The notes: generated by a model not told the origin, from the sequence alone. DNA of 64,000 bases from Streptomyces sp. SCSIO 75703 (GCF_036607905.1 NZ_CP144555.1:3472001-3536000); one strand, 5' to 3'. Positions 6,929 through 22,639 are shown, counted from the stretch's first letter. A program made the numbers and translations.

Positions 6929-7588
6929 GTGTTCCGCTCGATTCGCATCGACGCCGTACTCATTCAGGCCGTGATCGCCGGTGCCCTGTCCTTCGCCCAC
7001 CTGCACGACCTCGCTGAAGCAGCCGGACAGACCGGCTGGAAGGCATGGGCCTACCCCGTCTCCGTCGACCTGCTCTTGGTCGCCGTGTGGCGCCGGCTGC
7101 GTGCCGAACGGTCGGGGCTGGCCTGGTTCTGGTTTCTGGTCGCCCTGGTCGCCTCACTCGGCGCCAACATCGCCACCGCCGGGCTCCTCGACCTGGACCA
7201 CGTTCCGGCCTGGCTGCGCATCCTCGTCGCCGGCTGGCCCGCGCTGGCCTTCCTCGGCGGCACCCTGCTCGCCCACACCCCCACCGATCGCACACCCGCC
7301 CCGGCGCCTGAACCTCGGCCCGTGCCAGTCGTCGACCGCCCCGCGGGGCCCGAACCGACCCCGGAGCCGGTTCCCGACCCGGAGATCCCGACCCCGGAGC
7401 CTGTCCCGGCACTGCCGCAAGCCCCTGCCTCGGCTCCTGCGGTACCGCCCGCGCTGGTCGACCACGCCCGGAAGGTCGCCACCGAGCACCGCACCCGCAC
7501 CGGCACGGACATCGACAGCGCCACCCTGCGCGCTCGCCTCGGCGTTCCGGAAGACCTCGCTGGCGCGATCGTCGCCCAACTCGCCTGA
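6929..7588 (+). CDS. DUF2637-like membrane protein (Spd-type)
   Basis: 219 residues from GTG 6929, preceded by GGAGGGAGGTGAAG. The first ~115 residues hold about four membrane helices. These are followed by a Pro/Glu-rich repeat region (PEPTPEPVPDPEIPTPEPVP) and a small C-terminal helical domain (VDHARKVATEHRTRTG...), which may be a winged-helix-like module. This layout matches DUF2637 proteins of AICEs, which take the place of SpdB spread proteins. A role in intramycelial spread is family knowledge, not shown here. Confidence 0.8.
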   Translation: MFRSIRIDAVLIQAVIAGALSFAHLHDLAEAAGQTGWKAWAYPVSVDLLLVAVWRRLRAERSGLAWFWFLVALVASLGANIATAGLLDLDHVPAWLRILVAGWPALAFLGGTLLAHTPTDRTPAPAPEPRPVPVVDRPAGPEPTPEPVPDPEIPTPEPVPALPQAPASAPAVPPALVDHARKVATEHRTRTGTDIDSATLRARLGVPEDLAGAIVAQLA

Positions 7589-7602
7589 AAGGAGGTGACC
7601 TT

Positions 7603-7785
7603 GTGCGCCCGAACCGCTTCTACGACGTGATCCGCATCGGCCCGGTCCAGGTGGCCTCGTTCAACAACGGCCGGGGCCAGACCCGGCACACCACCGTCTG
7701 CACCGCGCCGAAGTGCGGCTTCTCCAACGAATACGGCGACCGGTCGGCCGCCGAACTCGCCGCCCGCACCCACCGCTGCACTTGA
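7603..7785 (+). CDS. Mobile element transfer protein, CCHC-type zinc-binding
   Basis: 60 residues from GTG 7603 with a strong GAAAGGAGGTGACC site. Cys33, Cys38, His57 and Cys59 (VCTAPKCGF ... THRC) are spaced like a small zinc finger. It resembles the short mobile element transfer proteins encoded between traB and spd genes in Streptomyces elements. 14 bp after the previous stop. Confidence 0.8.
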   Translation: MRPNRFYDVIRIGPVQVASFNNGRGQTRHTTVCTAPKCGFSNEYGDRSAAELAARTHRCT

Positions 7786-7800
7786 GAGGAGGACCGAGCC

Positions 7801-8085
7801 ATGCAGTTGCCCGAAGACCAGATCCGCGCCGGGCACATCCCCGCCGACCTCTACCGGCAGATCCCGCCCGGCACCGATATGCGACGCGTCGTGATCGTCC
7901 AACAGGCCCCGCGCTCCTACAAGGGCCCGATCGTCCTGACGCTCGTCGTCCTCACGGGGTCGGTCGCGGTGCTGCTGGTGATCGCCTTCGTCGTCCAGGT
8001 CGTCGCCGGTGCCGCCATCGGAGTCCTGTCGGCCACCGGCGGCCTCAGCTACACGATCAACCGCAAGTACCTCCGCAGCAAGTAA
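7801..8085 (+). CDS. Small Spd-like membrane protein
   Basis: 94 residues from ATG 7801, preceded by GAGAGGAGGACC. A soluble N-terminal ~40 residues precede a hydrophobic stretch at about residues 43-80 (two short helices or one long), ending in a basic tail (INRKYLRSK). By position and shape it fits the Spd (spread) proteins of Streptomyces conjugative elements; the sequence alone does not prove it. A 91-bp gap follows before the next coupled gene block. Confidence 0.7.
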   Translation: MQLPEDQIRAGHIPADLYRQIPPGTDMRRVVIVQQAPRSYKGPIVLTLVVLTGSVAVLLVIAFVVQVVAGAAIGVLSATGGLSYTINRKYLRSK

Positions 8086-8176
8086 CGCCATCCGGGGCGG
8101 CTCTCTCGCCAAAGATCCGCCGCCCCGGACGGCTCCACCCATCCAGATCCAACGGACCCGAAAGGGAAACCTCATC

Positions 8177-8359
8177 ATGCCCCAGCACGTCCAGATCACG
8201 CGCGTCTGCCGCGACTGCGACGGCTTCGCCACCGCCGCCGTCACCACCGGCACCCACCACTCCAACGGCACCCGCGTCACCCTCCGTATCACCTGCCCGA
8301 CCTGCAAGGGCACCGGTCACACCATCCCCGCCGCCTCTCTGACCCGGACGGGGCGGTGA
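8177..8359 (+). CDS. 60-aa protein with two CxxC motifs
   Basis: 60 residues from ATG 8177, preceded by AAAGGGAAAC. Cys11-Cys14 (CRDC) and Cys40-Cys43 (CPTCKGTGH) give a four-cysteine zinc site; the second motif resembles the DnaJ cysteine-rich repeat. No membrane segment. The last bases overlap the start of the next gene (GTGA), so it begins a chain of overlapping or abutting genes that runs to int. No function recognised. A longer frame opens upstream at 8009 but overlaps the previous gene in another frame. Confidence 0.75.
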   Translation: MPQHVQITRVCRDCDGFATAAVTTGTHHSNGTRVTLRITCPTCKGTGHTIPAASLTRTGR

Positions 8360-8610
8360 GTGTCGTGGGACTCCTGAACTGGAAGTCCGCTCAGCACTAC
8401 GACCACGGCGGCGACTGCCCCTGCACCCAGTGCGGCAAGCCCACCCCTCTGCGCTCGCACTCCGGTGAACCCGTCCACAAGGTCTGTGCAGAGGGCTGGA
8501 ACGACCGCAACCCCAACGCCCCCCGGCACGAGCACGACGGCCGGGACCTGGGCACCCAGAGGTTCCACTCCGACCCCCCGCGCAAGAGCCGCAAGGGCGG
8601 TGCCCGATGA
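8356..8610 (+). CDS. 84-aa Cys/His-rich protein
   Basis: 84 residues from GTG 8356; the start overlaps the previous stop (GTGA). Cys21, Cys23, Cys26 and Cys44 with several His residues (HYDHGGDCPCTQCGKP ... HKVC) suggest a zinc ribbon. The C-terminus is highly charged (PPRKSRKGGAR), compatible with nucleic acid binding. It overlaps the methyltransferase start by ATGA. I do not recognise the family. Its coupling to the methyltransferase suggests joint expression at similar level. Confidence 0.75.
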   Translation: MSVVGLLNWKSAQHYDHGGDCPCTQCGKPTPLRSHSGEPVHKVCAEGWNDRNPNAPRHEHDGRDLGTQRFHSDPPRKSRKGGAR

Positions 8611-9673
8611 CCGCCGCACCGCGCCGCGTCCTCGACCTGTTCGCCGGGGCCGGTGGCTGGTCCGAGGGACTGCGCACCCTCGGCCTGCGGGATGTCGGTA
8701 TCGAGATCGACCCGGCCACCTGCGCCACCCGCGCCGCCGCCGGACACACCACGATTCGCGCCGATGTCGCCGCCTACCCCACCACCCGGCTGCGCGAGAA
8801 CGTCTCCGGGCTGATCGCGTCCCCGCCCTGCCAGACCTTCAGCGCCGCCGGCCTGCGCGCCGGAAACACCGACCTGCCCCTGTGCCACCAGGCCCTGGAC
8901 GACCTCACCCGCGGGCACGACACCCGCGACACCATCCGCGCCGCCTGCTCCGACCCCCGCTCCCTGCTCGTGGTCGAACCCCTCCGCTACGCCCTCGACC
9001 TGCGCCCGGACTGGATCGCCCTGGAAGAGGTCCCCGCGGTACTGCCCCTGTTCGAGCACACCGCCTGGTCCCTCAACGCCGCCGGCTACTCGACCTGGAC
9101 CGGCGTCCTCAACGCCGCCGACTTCGGCCTCGCTCAGACCCGCCGCCGCGCCTTCCTGATCGCCTCACGAACCCGCCCCGCCCTGCCCCCGGAGCCCACC
9201 CACGCCGACGGCGGCACCGCTGCTGACCTCTTCGGCGACGGCCTGCCCACCTGGCGGACCATGGGCGACGTCCTGGGCTGCCCACCCGGCGAGGTCATCA
9301 CGCGCGGCAACCACACCACCGGCGGAAGCCGCTTCCCCACCACCGGCCCGTCCTGGGCCCTCACCGGCCGCGCCCGATCCTGGATGCTCCGCGTCGGCAA
9401 CCGCCCCTCCGCCACCCGTCGCCGCCTCGACCAACCCGCCCCCACCCTGCTGTTCGCCAACGCCCGTAAGGACGTCTCCTGGATCGGCGCGGACGGCACC
9501 CCGATCCGCCGACTGACCGTCCAGGAAGCGGCCGTGCTTCAGGGCTTCCCCGCGGCCTATCCGTGGGCCGGCTCCCGCACCAAGCAGTTCGAACAGATCG
9601 GCAACGCCGTCCCCGCACCCCTCGCCGCCGCCGTCCTGCGCCCCCTCGTTCCCGCTGTCCTGGAGGTGGCCGC

Positions 9674-9677
<4 letters not shown>
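8607..9677 (+). CDS. DNA (cytosine-5-)-methyltransferase
   Basis: 356 residues. C5-methyltransferase motifs in order: I DLFAGAGGWSEG (from residue 10), IV SPPCQTFS with catalytic Cys75, VI as LEEV (residues 139-142, with Glu where ENV is usual), VIII QTRRRAFLIA, IX RRLTVQEAAVLQGFP and X QIGNAVPAPLA. The target recognition region lies at about 190-290. No restriction endonuclease gene is next to it, so it is an orphan enzyme that could protect the element from host restriction after transfer. Start overlaps the previous gene (ATGA) and its stop overlaps the Rep start (GTGA). Confidence 0.9.
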
Positions 9678-11061
<1,384 letters not shown>

Positions 11062-11065
<4 letters not shown>

Positions 11066-11250
11066 CCACCGCTGCCCCCGAACTGTTGACCGTGTCCGAG
11101 GTCATGGCGCGGCTGAAGGTGGGCCGTACCAAGGTCTACGACCTGATCCGGACCCATCGCCTCGTGTCCATCAAGGTCGACGGGTGCCGGCGCATCCCGG
11201 ACCAGGCGGTCCGCGACTTCATCGTCGGCCAGATCGGGGAGGCTGCCTGA
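11062..11250 (+). CDS. xis: Excisionase (Xis), helix-turn-helix
   Basis: 62 residues from ATG 11062, with GGAGCC upstream and ATGA overlap with rep. The helix-turn-helix of the excisionase/MerR-like type is visible as LLTVSEVMARLKVGRTKVYD followed by RRIPDQAVRDFI. It bends the att sites and directs the integrase toward excision. The position just before int is standard for AICEs. Its stop TGA shares one base with the int start (TGATG). Confidence 0.9.
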
Positions 11251-12407
11251 TGGCGAAGCGCCGGCCCAACGGCGGCGGCACGATCACCAAGCGGTCCGAT
11301 GGCCGATACCAGGGCGCCGCGTACGTCACCGACACGGACGGCAACCGGGTGCGCAAGTACGTGTACGGCCGGACGTGGGACGAAGCGAACGAGAAGCTGG
11401 GCAAGCTCCAGGATCAGGAGCGCAACGGCATCCCTGTGCCCTCCCGGTCCTGGACGCTCGGGGAGTGGCTCGCCTACTGGCTGGAGCACATCGTCGCTCC
11501 GGAGCGCGAGCACAACACGTACGTAAAGTACGAGTCCAAGGTGCGGCTGTACCTGCTGCCGCATCTCGGCAAGAAGCCGCTGGTCAAGCTCACCCCGGCG
11601 CAGATCCGGGCGTTCATGGCCACGCTGACCCGGGAGAAGGTCGGCGCCTCGGCCCGCTTCGAAGTCCTGCGAGTCCTCCGCAACGCCCTCAATCGGGCCA
11701 TGCGCGAGGAACTGATCACACGGAACGTCGCTCTCCTGGTCGACATGCCCAAGGTCAGCAAGGACAAGGGCACGGCGTGGAACGCCCGCGAGGCGATCGC
11801 CTTCCTGCGCTCAGTGCGTGCCCACCGGCTCTACGCGGCCTGCGTCCTCGTCCTGGTCCTCGGCCTCCGGCGCAGCGAGGTGCTGGGACTGCGCTGGCAG
11901 GACATCGACTTTGAGGCGGGCCACTTCACCCCGGTTAAGCAGGTTCAGCGCGTCAAGGGCGCCGGCCTGGTCCTCAAGGACCTCAAAACGGAGTCCTCAC
12001 AGGCAGTGCTCCCGCTACCCGAGTTCTGCGCCCGTGCCCTTGAAGAGCGCCGGGAGCTGCAAGAGCTGGAACAGAAGATCGCCGGTGAGCACTGGTCGCA
12101 GGATCCGGACCATGACCTGATCTTCTCTTCCGGGCACGGCGGCATGATCGACCCGGTGGGCTTCTCCCGCAGCTTTGATCGACTCGTCAAGCGCGCCGGC
12201 GTCCGCCGGATCACGGTCCGCCTGGCTCGGCACACCTGCGGGACCCTGCTGGCCTTTCTGAAGGTGCATCCCAAGGTCGCGCAGGCGATCCTCCGTCACA
12301 GCCAGATCAGCATGACTATGGACGTGTACACGCACGTGGTCGGCGACAGTGAGCGCGAAGCAGTGGGCATGCTCGCCGAGCTTCTGGAAGATCCACTCAT
12401 CGGTTGA
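11250..12407 (+). CDS. int: Tyrosine site-specific integrase
   Basis: 385 residues from ATG 11250. An N-terminal arm-binding part and a SAM-like core-binding domain (residues ~65-165) precede the catalytic domain. Catalytic positions: Arg207/208 in LGLRRSE, Arg327 in RLARHTCGT, His350 in ILRHS, and nucleophile Tyr360 in MDVYTHV. The usual His of the HxxR box is Arg324 here (RLAR). It recombines attP with the tRNA-Ile attB; attR starts 55 bp after its stop. The last member of the plus-strand gene chain. Confidence 0.93.
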   Translation: MAKRRPNGGGTITKRSDGRYQGAAYVTDTDGNRVRKYVYGRTWDEANEKLGKLQDQERNGIPVPSRSWTLGEWLAYWLEHIVAPEREHNTYVKYESKVRLYLLPHLGKKPLVKLTPAQIRAFMATLTREKVGASARFEVLRVLRNALNRAMREELITRNVALLVDMPKVSKDKGTAWNAREAIAFLRSVRAHRLYAACVLVLVLGLRRSEVLGLRWQDIDFEAGHFTPVKQVQRVKGAGLVLKDLKTESSQAVLPLPEFCARALEERRELQELEQKIAGEHWSQDPDHDLIFSSGHGGMIDPVGFSRSFDRLVKRAGVRRITVRLARHTCGTLLAFLKVHPKVAQAILRHSQISMTMDVYTHVVGDSEREAVGMLAELLEDPLIG

Positions 12408-12425
12408 TGTCAGTCGTGGATGTCA

Positions 12426-12457
12426 AAGACCCCCAGCCGTTGGCGACTGGGGGTCTT
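12426..12457. terminator. Element-borne copy of the tRNA terminator
   Basis: An 11-bp perfect stem, AAGACCCCCAG (12426-12436) with CTGGGGGTCTT (12447-12457). The stem is the same sequence as in the chromosomal terminator at 2535-2566, but the loop differs. It can stop int transcripts (plus) and tRNA-Ile transcripts (minus). Confidence 0.8.
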
Positions 12458-12461
12458 CGTG

Positions 12462-12508
12462 CTGGTGGGGCTAACAGGATTTGAACCTGTGGCCTCATCC
12501 TTATCAGG
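12462..12508 (-). other. attR: 47-bp core within the restored tRNA-Ile
   Basis: Identical to attL (2571-2617). It supplies the 3' half of the functional tRNA-Ile, from the anticodon arm through the encoded CCA. The crossover presumably occurs in the anticodon region, where the two copies stop matching. Confidence 0.93.
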
Positions 12509-12539
12509 GATGCGCTCTAACCAACTGAGCTATAGCCCC
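12466..12539 (-). tRNA. tRNA-Ile (anticodon GAT)
   Basis: 74 nt from GGGGCTATAGCTCAGTTGG at 12539 to the discriminator A at 12466; CCA is encoded at 12463-12465. The acceptor stem GGGGCTA/TAGCCCC, the anticodon loop CTGATAA with GAT, and the T loop TTCAAAT are all intact. Its 3' half was replaced by the identical sequence of the integrated element, and its terminator is now the element's own. Confidence 0.97.
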
Positions 12540-12637
12540 GCCGCGCTCTGCGGGGGCTTCCCGCGCGCTGACTCCTGAAGGTTAGCGCACCAGGTGGGCA
12601 GTCCCAAAATCGGTTGCCGCGGCACCGTCCGCCGAGG

Positions 12638-13360
12638 TCACTCGTCCTCGGCGAGGGTCAGTTCCACGCCGCCGACGAAGCCGGCGGAGAGGTTGTAGAT
12701 GAACGCGCCGAGCGTCGCCAGCGCCGTGGCGAGGACGACGTCGATGACCGCGATGATCGTGGTGAACAGCAGCACGTTGGGCAGCGACAGGAACGACTGC
12801 AGGTCGAATCCGTTGGACTCGTTGGAGCCCGTGGCCTCCGAGATGGTGCCGCCGACCGTCGAGAAGACGCCCATCGCGTCCATGACCATCCACAGCACCG
12901 CGGACGCCACGATGGTGCAGACGCCGAGCGCGATGGAGAGCAGGAAGCTGACCTTCATCACCGACCACGGGTCGGCCTTGGCGACGCGCAGCCGGGCCTT
13001 GCGGACGCGGGGCGTGGTGCGGGCCCCGGTGCGCGGCCGGCGGACGCCGGCGGCCGAACCGCCGTCGCCCTGGGTCTGGTAGGCCTGCGGCGGGTGGTAC
13101 GGGCCGGTGTTCTGCTGCGGCTGCCGTTCCCCCGGCAGCGGCGAGGCCGACTGCTGGGGCTGCGGGCCTCGGGTGTCCGTCACAGTTCCCCCCTGGGGTC
13201 CGTGTGGGTCAGACGCGTGGGTGCCGCTCGCGCCGTCGTCGATCCTGCGCAGTTGAGTCGTGTGCGAATCCGTCGCACGCGCGGCGAAGCCACGGCCGCC
13301 GCCGTTGGTCTCCGTACCCGTGGGGGTACCGGCCGGTCCGGCGCCCGTGGCTCCGCTCAC
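12638..13360 (-). CDS. DUF3566 membrane protein
   Basis: 240 residues from GTG 13360, with GAGGAGAGAG upstream. A long Gly/Thr/Pro/Gln-rich N-terminal region (~1-125) is followed by the DUF3566 domain: basic KARLRVAKADPWSVMKVSF and two or three membrane helices (FLLSIALGVCTIVASAVLWM; VLLFTTIIAVIDVVLATAL). The family is found directly downstream of gyrA in actinobacteria, and here it starts 18 bp after the gyrA stop. The M. tuberculosis relative (CwsA region neighbour) has been linked to the cell envelope; the function here is unproven. Confidence 0.88.
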   Translation of the reverse strand: MSGATGAGPAGTPTGTETNGGGRGFAARATDSHTTQLRRIDDGASGTHASDPHGPQGGTVTDTRGPQPQQSASPLPGERQPQQNTGPYHPPQAYQTQGDGGSAAGVRRPRTGARTTPRVRKARLRVAKADPWSVMKVSFLLSIALGVCTIVASAVLWMVMDAMGVFSTVGGTISEATGSNESNGFDLQSFLSLPNVLLFTTIIAVIDVVLATALATLGAFIYNLSAGFVGGVELTLAEDE

Positions 13361-13378
13361 GATGACTCTCTCCTCGTG

Positions 13379-15976
<2,598 letters not shown>

Positions 15977-16018
15977 TGCTGGTGAAGGTCCTTCCTGGTG
16001 CGGTCAGCCGTGACCGAC

Positions 16019-18503
<2,485 letters not shown>

Positions 18504-19085
18504 TCAGCCGTAGGTGTCGCCGGGGCCCTTGCTGCCGGGGGCGCGCAGCGGTCCGTACCGGCGCGCGGGGCCACCCGGGCCCCCCGGACCGTGCACCTTG
18601 ATCAGCCGGACCGAGCCGTGCCCGAGGTCCTCGTTGATCCGCGCGACGAGCGTCGGGGCGAGCAGCCGCAGGTTGGTCGCCCACGCCGTGGAGTCGCAGC
18701 GCACGCTCAGCACGCGCGCGTCCTCGTCGTACCGCTCCGGGACGCAGTGCTTGGCCACGTCCTCGCCGACGATCTGCGGCCAGCGGCCCATCACCCCGCC
18801 CACCGCGGCCGGCGCCTCCCAGCCGCGCTCCGTGATCAGCCGGCTGATCGCCGAACCCAGCGCCATGGGGTCGCGTCCGTCGGCGCGCGCGCCGGAGCGC
18901 AGGCCACCGCCGCGCCGGACCTGCTTGCGCTGCTGCGCCGCGTCGCCCCGCGCGCGGGCCGCCTCGCGCGCCGCCCGCAGTGCCACGCGCGCCAGGTCCA
19001 CGCCGGAGGGTTCGGGGGTCTTCCCCGGAGGGCCGCCGGGGTCCTTGCCGGCGGCGGGGTCGAACATCGGCTCGCCCGGTTTCAC
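18504..19085 (-). CDS. DUF721 protein (DciA-like)
   Basis: 193 residues from GTG 19085; this start overlaps the recF stop (GTGA). The N-terminal ~95 residues are basic and low-complexity; the DUF721 domain follows ([33 protein letters not shown], then [17 protein letters not shown]). The domain is related to DciA, which loads the replicative helicase in bacteria lacking DnaC/DnaI. Its location between recF and gyrB, on the same chromosome arm as dnaB, fits. The C-terminus is Gly/Pro-rich. Confidence 0.88.
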   Translation of the reverse strand: MKPGEPMFDPAAGKDPGGPPGKTPEPSGVDLARVALRAAREAARARGDAAQQRKQVRRGGGLRSGARADGRDPMALGSAISRLITERGWEAPAAVGGVMGRWPQIVGEDVAKHCVPERYDEDARVLSVRCDSTAWATNLRLLAPTLVARINEDLGHGSVRLIKVHGPGGPGGPARRYGPLRAPGSKGPGDTYG

Positions 19086-20203
19086 GCGCGCTCCACCGTC
19101 CCCTCCGCCACCGCGAAGCGGGTCCCGGCCAGGACGTGCGGGACGTCGTCGCCGACGGCGGCGGTCACCAGCACCTGCTCGCCGGGGGCGACCAGTTCGG
19201 CCAGCCGTTCCCGGCGCCGGACGTCCAGTTCGGCGAAGACGTCGTCCAGCACCAGCACCGGTTCGTTCCCCTCGGCCCGCAGCAGGTCGTAGGAGGCCAG
19301 CCGCAGCGCGAGCGCGTAGGACCAGGACTCGCCGTGCGAGGCGTATCCCTTGGCCGGCATGCCGCCGAGCTTGAGCAGCAGGTCGTCCCGGTGGGGTCCG
19401 ACCAGGGTGACGCCGCGCTCGATCTCCTGTTTGCGGACGTCGGCGAGCGCGGCCGTGAGCTGTGTGTACAGGTCCTCGCGGGTGTGCGCGTCGCCGGGCG
19501 CCGAGGCCCGGTACTCCAGGACGACGGGTCCGCCGCCGGGGGCCAGTTGCTCGTACGCCTTGTCGGCCAGCGGCTGCACGGCGGCGATCAGGTCGAGGCG
19601 CCGGGCGAGCAGTTCGGCGCCGGCCCGCGCGAGGTGCTGGTCCCAGACGTCGAGGGTGGAGAGGTCGAGGGTGCGGCCGCCGTGGCGGCGGGCCAGCGCG
19701 GCCGACTTCAGCAGCGTGTTGCGCTGCTTGAGGACGCGGTCGTAGTCGGAGCGGACGCCCGCCATGCGCGGGGAGCGCGCGGTGATCAGTTCGTCCAGGA
19801 AGCGGCGCCGCTCTCCGGGGTCGCCCTTGATCAGCGCGAGGTCCTCGGGCGCGAAGAGCACGGTCCGCACGATGCCCAGGACGTCGCGGGGTCTGACCTG
19901 GGAGGACCGGTTGACCCGGGCGCGGTTGGCACGGCCCGGGTTCAGCTCCAGCTCGATGAGCTGCTGCCGCTCGCCCTGGCGGACCTGCGCCCGGATGATC
20001 GCCCGGTCGGCGCCCATGCGGACCAGGGGGGCGTCGGAGGAGACCCGGTGGCTGCCGAGGGTCGCCAGGTAGCCGACCGCCTCGACGAGGTTGGTCTTGC
20101 CCTGGCCGTTGGGGCCGACGAAGGCCGTCACGCCCGGGTCCAGCGGGACCTCGACCCGGGCGTAGGAACGGAAGTCGGCCAGCGACAGATGCGTGACGTG
20201 CAT
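19082..20203 (-). CDS. recF: DNA replication/repair protein RecF
   Basis: 373 residues from ATG 20203. SMC-like ABC ATPase: Walker A GPNGQGKT (30-37), signature region [15 protein letters not shown], and Walker [14 protein letters not shown]. It begins with [13 protein letters not shown], typical for RecF. It loads RecA at gapped DNA. It sits 37 bp after gnd on the minus strand in the dnaN-gnd-recF order typical of Streptomyces. Confidence 0.96.
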   Translation of the reverse strand: MHVTHLSLADFRSYARVEVPLDPGVTAFVGPNGQGKTNLVEAVGYLATLGSHRVSSDAPLVRMGADRAIIRAQVRQGERQQLIELELNPGRANRARVNRSSQVRPRDVLGIVRTVLFAPEDLALIKGDPGERRRFLDELITARSPRMAGVRSDYDRVLKQRNTLLKSAALARRHGGRTLDLSTLDVWDQHLARAGAELLARRLDLIAAVQPLADKAYEQLAPGGGPVVLEYRASAPGDAHTREDLYTQLTAALADVRKQEIERGVTLVGPHRDDLLLKLGGMPAKGYASHGESWSYALALRLASYDLLRAEGNEPVLVLDDVFAELDVRRRERLAELVAPGEQVLVTAAVGDDVPHVLAGTRFAVAEGTVERA

Positions 20204-20240
20204 GGTCGTTCGCCGACCTCCCCAACCTTCGGGTGTTGCC

Positions 20241-21116
20241 CTACTTCTTTTCCACCGCGTGGCCGCCGAACTGGTTGCGCAGCGCGGCGATCATCTTCAT
20301 CTGCGGCGAGTCGTCCTGCCGGGAGGAGAACCGCGCGAACAGCGACGCGGTGATCGCCGGCAGCGGCACCGCGTGGTCGATCGCCGCCTCCACCGTCCAG
20401 CGTCCCTCGCCGGAGTCCTGCGCGTAGCCCCGCAGCCCGTCCAGGTGCTCGTCCTCGTCGAGGGCGTCGACCGCCAGGTCCAGCAGCCAGGACCGGATGA
20501 CGGTGCCCTCCTGCCAGGAACGGAAGACCTCGCGGACGTTCTCCACGGAGTCGACCTTCTCCAGCAGCTCCCAGCCCTCGGCGTACGCCTGCATCATCGC
20601 GTACTCGATGCCGTTGTGAACCATCTTCGCGAAGTGGCCCGCGCCCACCTTGCCCGCGTGCACCGCGCCGAGGTCGCCCTCCGGCTTGAGCGCGTCGAAG
20701 ACCGGCTGCACCCTGGCGATGTGCTCCGGGGCGCCGCCGTACATGAGCGCGTAGCCGTTCTCCAGGCCCCACACCCCTCCGGAGACGCCGCAGTCGACGA
20801 AGCCGATGCCCTGGGCGGCGAGCTGGGCGGCGTGCCTCTCGTCGTCCGTCCAGCGGGAGTTGCCGCCGTCCACGACGACGTCGCCGGGCTCCAGCAGCTC
20901 GGCGAGCCGGTCGATGGTGGCCTGGGTGGCCTCGCCGGCCGGGACCATCACCCAGACCACGCGCGGACCCGTGAGCTTGCCCACGAGGTCTTCCAGGCTG
21001 TGGACGTCGGCGAGGTCCGGGTTGCGGTCGTATCCGACGACGGTGTGGCCGGCGCGGCGGATCCGCTCGCGCATGTTGCCGCCCATCTTGCCGAGGCCGA
21101 CGAGACCGAGCTCCAT
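20241..21116 (-). CDS. gnd: 6-phosphogluconate dehydrogenase (short, decarboxylating)
   Basis: 291 residues from ATG 21116. The NAD(P) Rossmann motif is [12 protein letters not shown], with VVDGGNSRW and the catalytic region [19 protein letters not shown] and [13 protein letters not shown]. At 291 residues it is the short actinobacterial/Bacillus YqeC-like form, not the ~470-residue E. coli type, so NAD dependence is possible. It oxidises 6-phosphogluconate to ribulose-5-phosphate. Its presence between dnaN and recF is a conserved Streptomyces arrangement. Confidence 0.94.
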   Translation of the reverse strand: MELGLVGLGKMGGNMRERIRRAGHTVVGYDRNPDLADVHSLEDLVGKLTGPRVVWVMVPAGEATQATIDRLAELLEPGDVVVDGGNSRWTDDERHAAQLAAQGIGFVDCGVSGGVWGLENGYALMYGGAPEHIARVQPVFDALKPEGDLGAVHAGKVGAGHFAKMVHNGIEYAMMQAYAEGWELLEKVDSVENVREVFRSWQEGTVIRSWLLDLAVDALDEDEHLDGLRGYAQDSGEGRWTVEAAIDHAVPLPAITASLFARFSSRQDDSPQMKMIAALRNQFGGHAVEKK

Positions 21117-21357
21117 CAGTTGCGTTCCTTAGGTGTGCGAGGTGGCGTGACGGCACGTCCGAACGTGTCGGATGCGTGCCGCGGCACGTTCGTATCCGCG
21201 TACGAGCCTAAACCCGGACGCTCATGCACACCTGTGGGCACATGCGCTCATACGTACGCTCTCACCTGCGACGACGCCGTGCGGTGCGCCGGTCGTCCAC
21301 GGACCGCGGGGGCCCTGTGGACGACCGGGTCGCCGTCCGGCGGCGACGGTGGCCGGG

Positions 21358-22488
21358 TCAGCCGCTCAGCCGCACCGGCATGATCAGGTACTTGTACGCC
21401 TCGTCCGCCTCGGCGTCGACCGCGGGCCGGCCGCTGAGCAGCGCCGGCTTGGTGGACGTCGTGAACGAGAGCTGGGCCACCGGCGAGTCGATGGCGCTCA
21501 GCCCGTCCAGCAGGAAGGTCGGGTTGAAGGCGATCGAGATGTCGTCGCCCTCAAGTTGGGCGTCGACCCTTTCCACAGCCTGTGCGTCGTCGCTGGAGCC
21601 GGCCTCCAGGATGAGCACGCCCTGCTCGAAGCTGAGCCGCACCGGCGTGTTGCGCTCGGCGACCAGGGCGACGCGCTTGACGGCCTCCACGAAGGGGGCG
21701 GTCTCGATGACGGCGACGCTGTTGAACTCGGTCGGGAAGAGCGTCTTGTACTTCGGGAGGTCGCCCTCCAGCAGACGCGTGGTGGTACGCCGGCCGGCGC
21801 CCTCGAAGCCGATCAGGCCCTCGCCGGCACCCGAGCCGGACAGCGCCAGGATGACCTGGTCGCCGCTGGTCAGCGCCTTGGCGGTGTCCAGGAGCGTCTT
21901 GGCGGGCACCAGGGCGACCGCGGAGGCGTCCGGGTTCTCCGGCTTCCACAGGAACTCGCGGACCGCGAAGCGGTAGCGGTCGGTGGAGGCCAGCGTGACC
22001 GTGTCGCCCTCGATCTCGATGCGCACACCGGTGAGGACGGGCAGCGTGTCGTCGCGGCCGGCGGCGATGGCGACCTGCTGCACGGCGGAGGAGAAGACCT
22101 CGCCGGGGACGGTGCCCGTCGCGTTCGGCATCTGGGGCAGCGCCGGGTACTCCTCCACAGGCAGGGTGTGGAGGGTGAACCGCGAGGAGCCGCAGACCAC
22201 CGTCGCCCGTACACCGTCTGTGGAGATCTCCACCGGCCGGTTGGGCAGGGCGCGGGAGATGTCGGCGAGCAGCCGGCCGGAGACCAGGACGGTGCCCTCC
22301 TCCTCGACCTCCGCCTCGACCGAGACCTTCGCCGAGACCTCGTAGTCGAAGCTCGACAGGCTCAGCTGTCCCTCCTCGGCCTTCAGCAGCAGGCCGGCGA
22401 GGACCGGCGCCGGCGGACGGGCCGGGAGGCTGCGAGCCGCCCAGGCCACTGCCTCCGCGAGTACGTCGCGTTCCACCCGGATCTTCAC
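21358..22488 (-). CDS. dnaN: DNA polymerase III sliding clamp (beta)
   Basis: 376 residues from GTG 22488, with AGGAGGCGGC upstream. Three clamp domains are visible (start KIRVERDVLAEAVAWAARSL; VLVSGRLLADISRALP; end AYKYLIMPVRLSG). An open frame extends upstream, but the extension is Arg-rich and has no ribosome site. As a ring dimer it tethers polymerase to DNA. It is first downstream of oriC on the minus strand. Confidence 0.97.
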   Translation of the reverse strand: MKIRVERDVLAEAVAWAARSLPARPPAPVLAGLLLKAEEGQLSLSSFDYEVSAKVSVEAEVEEEGTVLVSGRLLADISRALPNRPVEISTDGVRATVVCGSSRFTLHTLPVEEYPALPQMPNATGTVPGEVFSSAVQQVAIAAGRDDTLPVLTGVRIEIEGDTVTLASTDRYRFAVREFLWKPENPDASAVALVPAKTLLDTAKALTSGDQVILALSGSGAGEGLIGFEGAGRRTTTRLLEGDLPKYKTLFPTEFNSVAVIETAPFVEAVKRVALVAERNTPVRLSFEQGVLILEAGSSDDAQAVERVDAQLEGDDISIAFNPTFLLDGLSAIDSPVAQLSFTTSTKPALLSGRPAVDAEADEAYKYLIMPVRLSG

Positions 22489-22639
22489 CGTAAGCCGCCT
22501 CCTGCTGTTGCCGGCGCTTCTCGCCCTGCTTCGCCTTCGTCGTCTGACCCGGTGTCGCCGGCCCTCCCTGGGGGCAGGACACCGGGAACCAGTCTGACGC
22601 ACCGCACTGACAGTAGGTGCCGTCCGGGGTCAAGTCATG

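Noticed and set aside
6273..8348. GACCCGGA-like octamers as TraB recognition sequences (TRS/clt)
   Set aside because: Single copies are scattered in coding sequence (for example 6273 region, 7378 region, 8341-8348); no tandem cluster like a known clt was found by eye.
18504..20225. A single 573-aa minus-strand protein covering the DUF721 gene
   Set aside because: The upstream two thirds are antisense-like shadow of recF in another frame; the DUF721 gene starts at GTG 19085 overlapping the recF stop.
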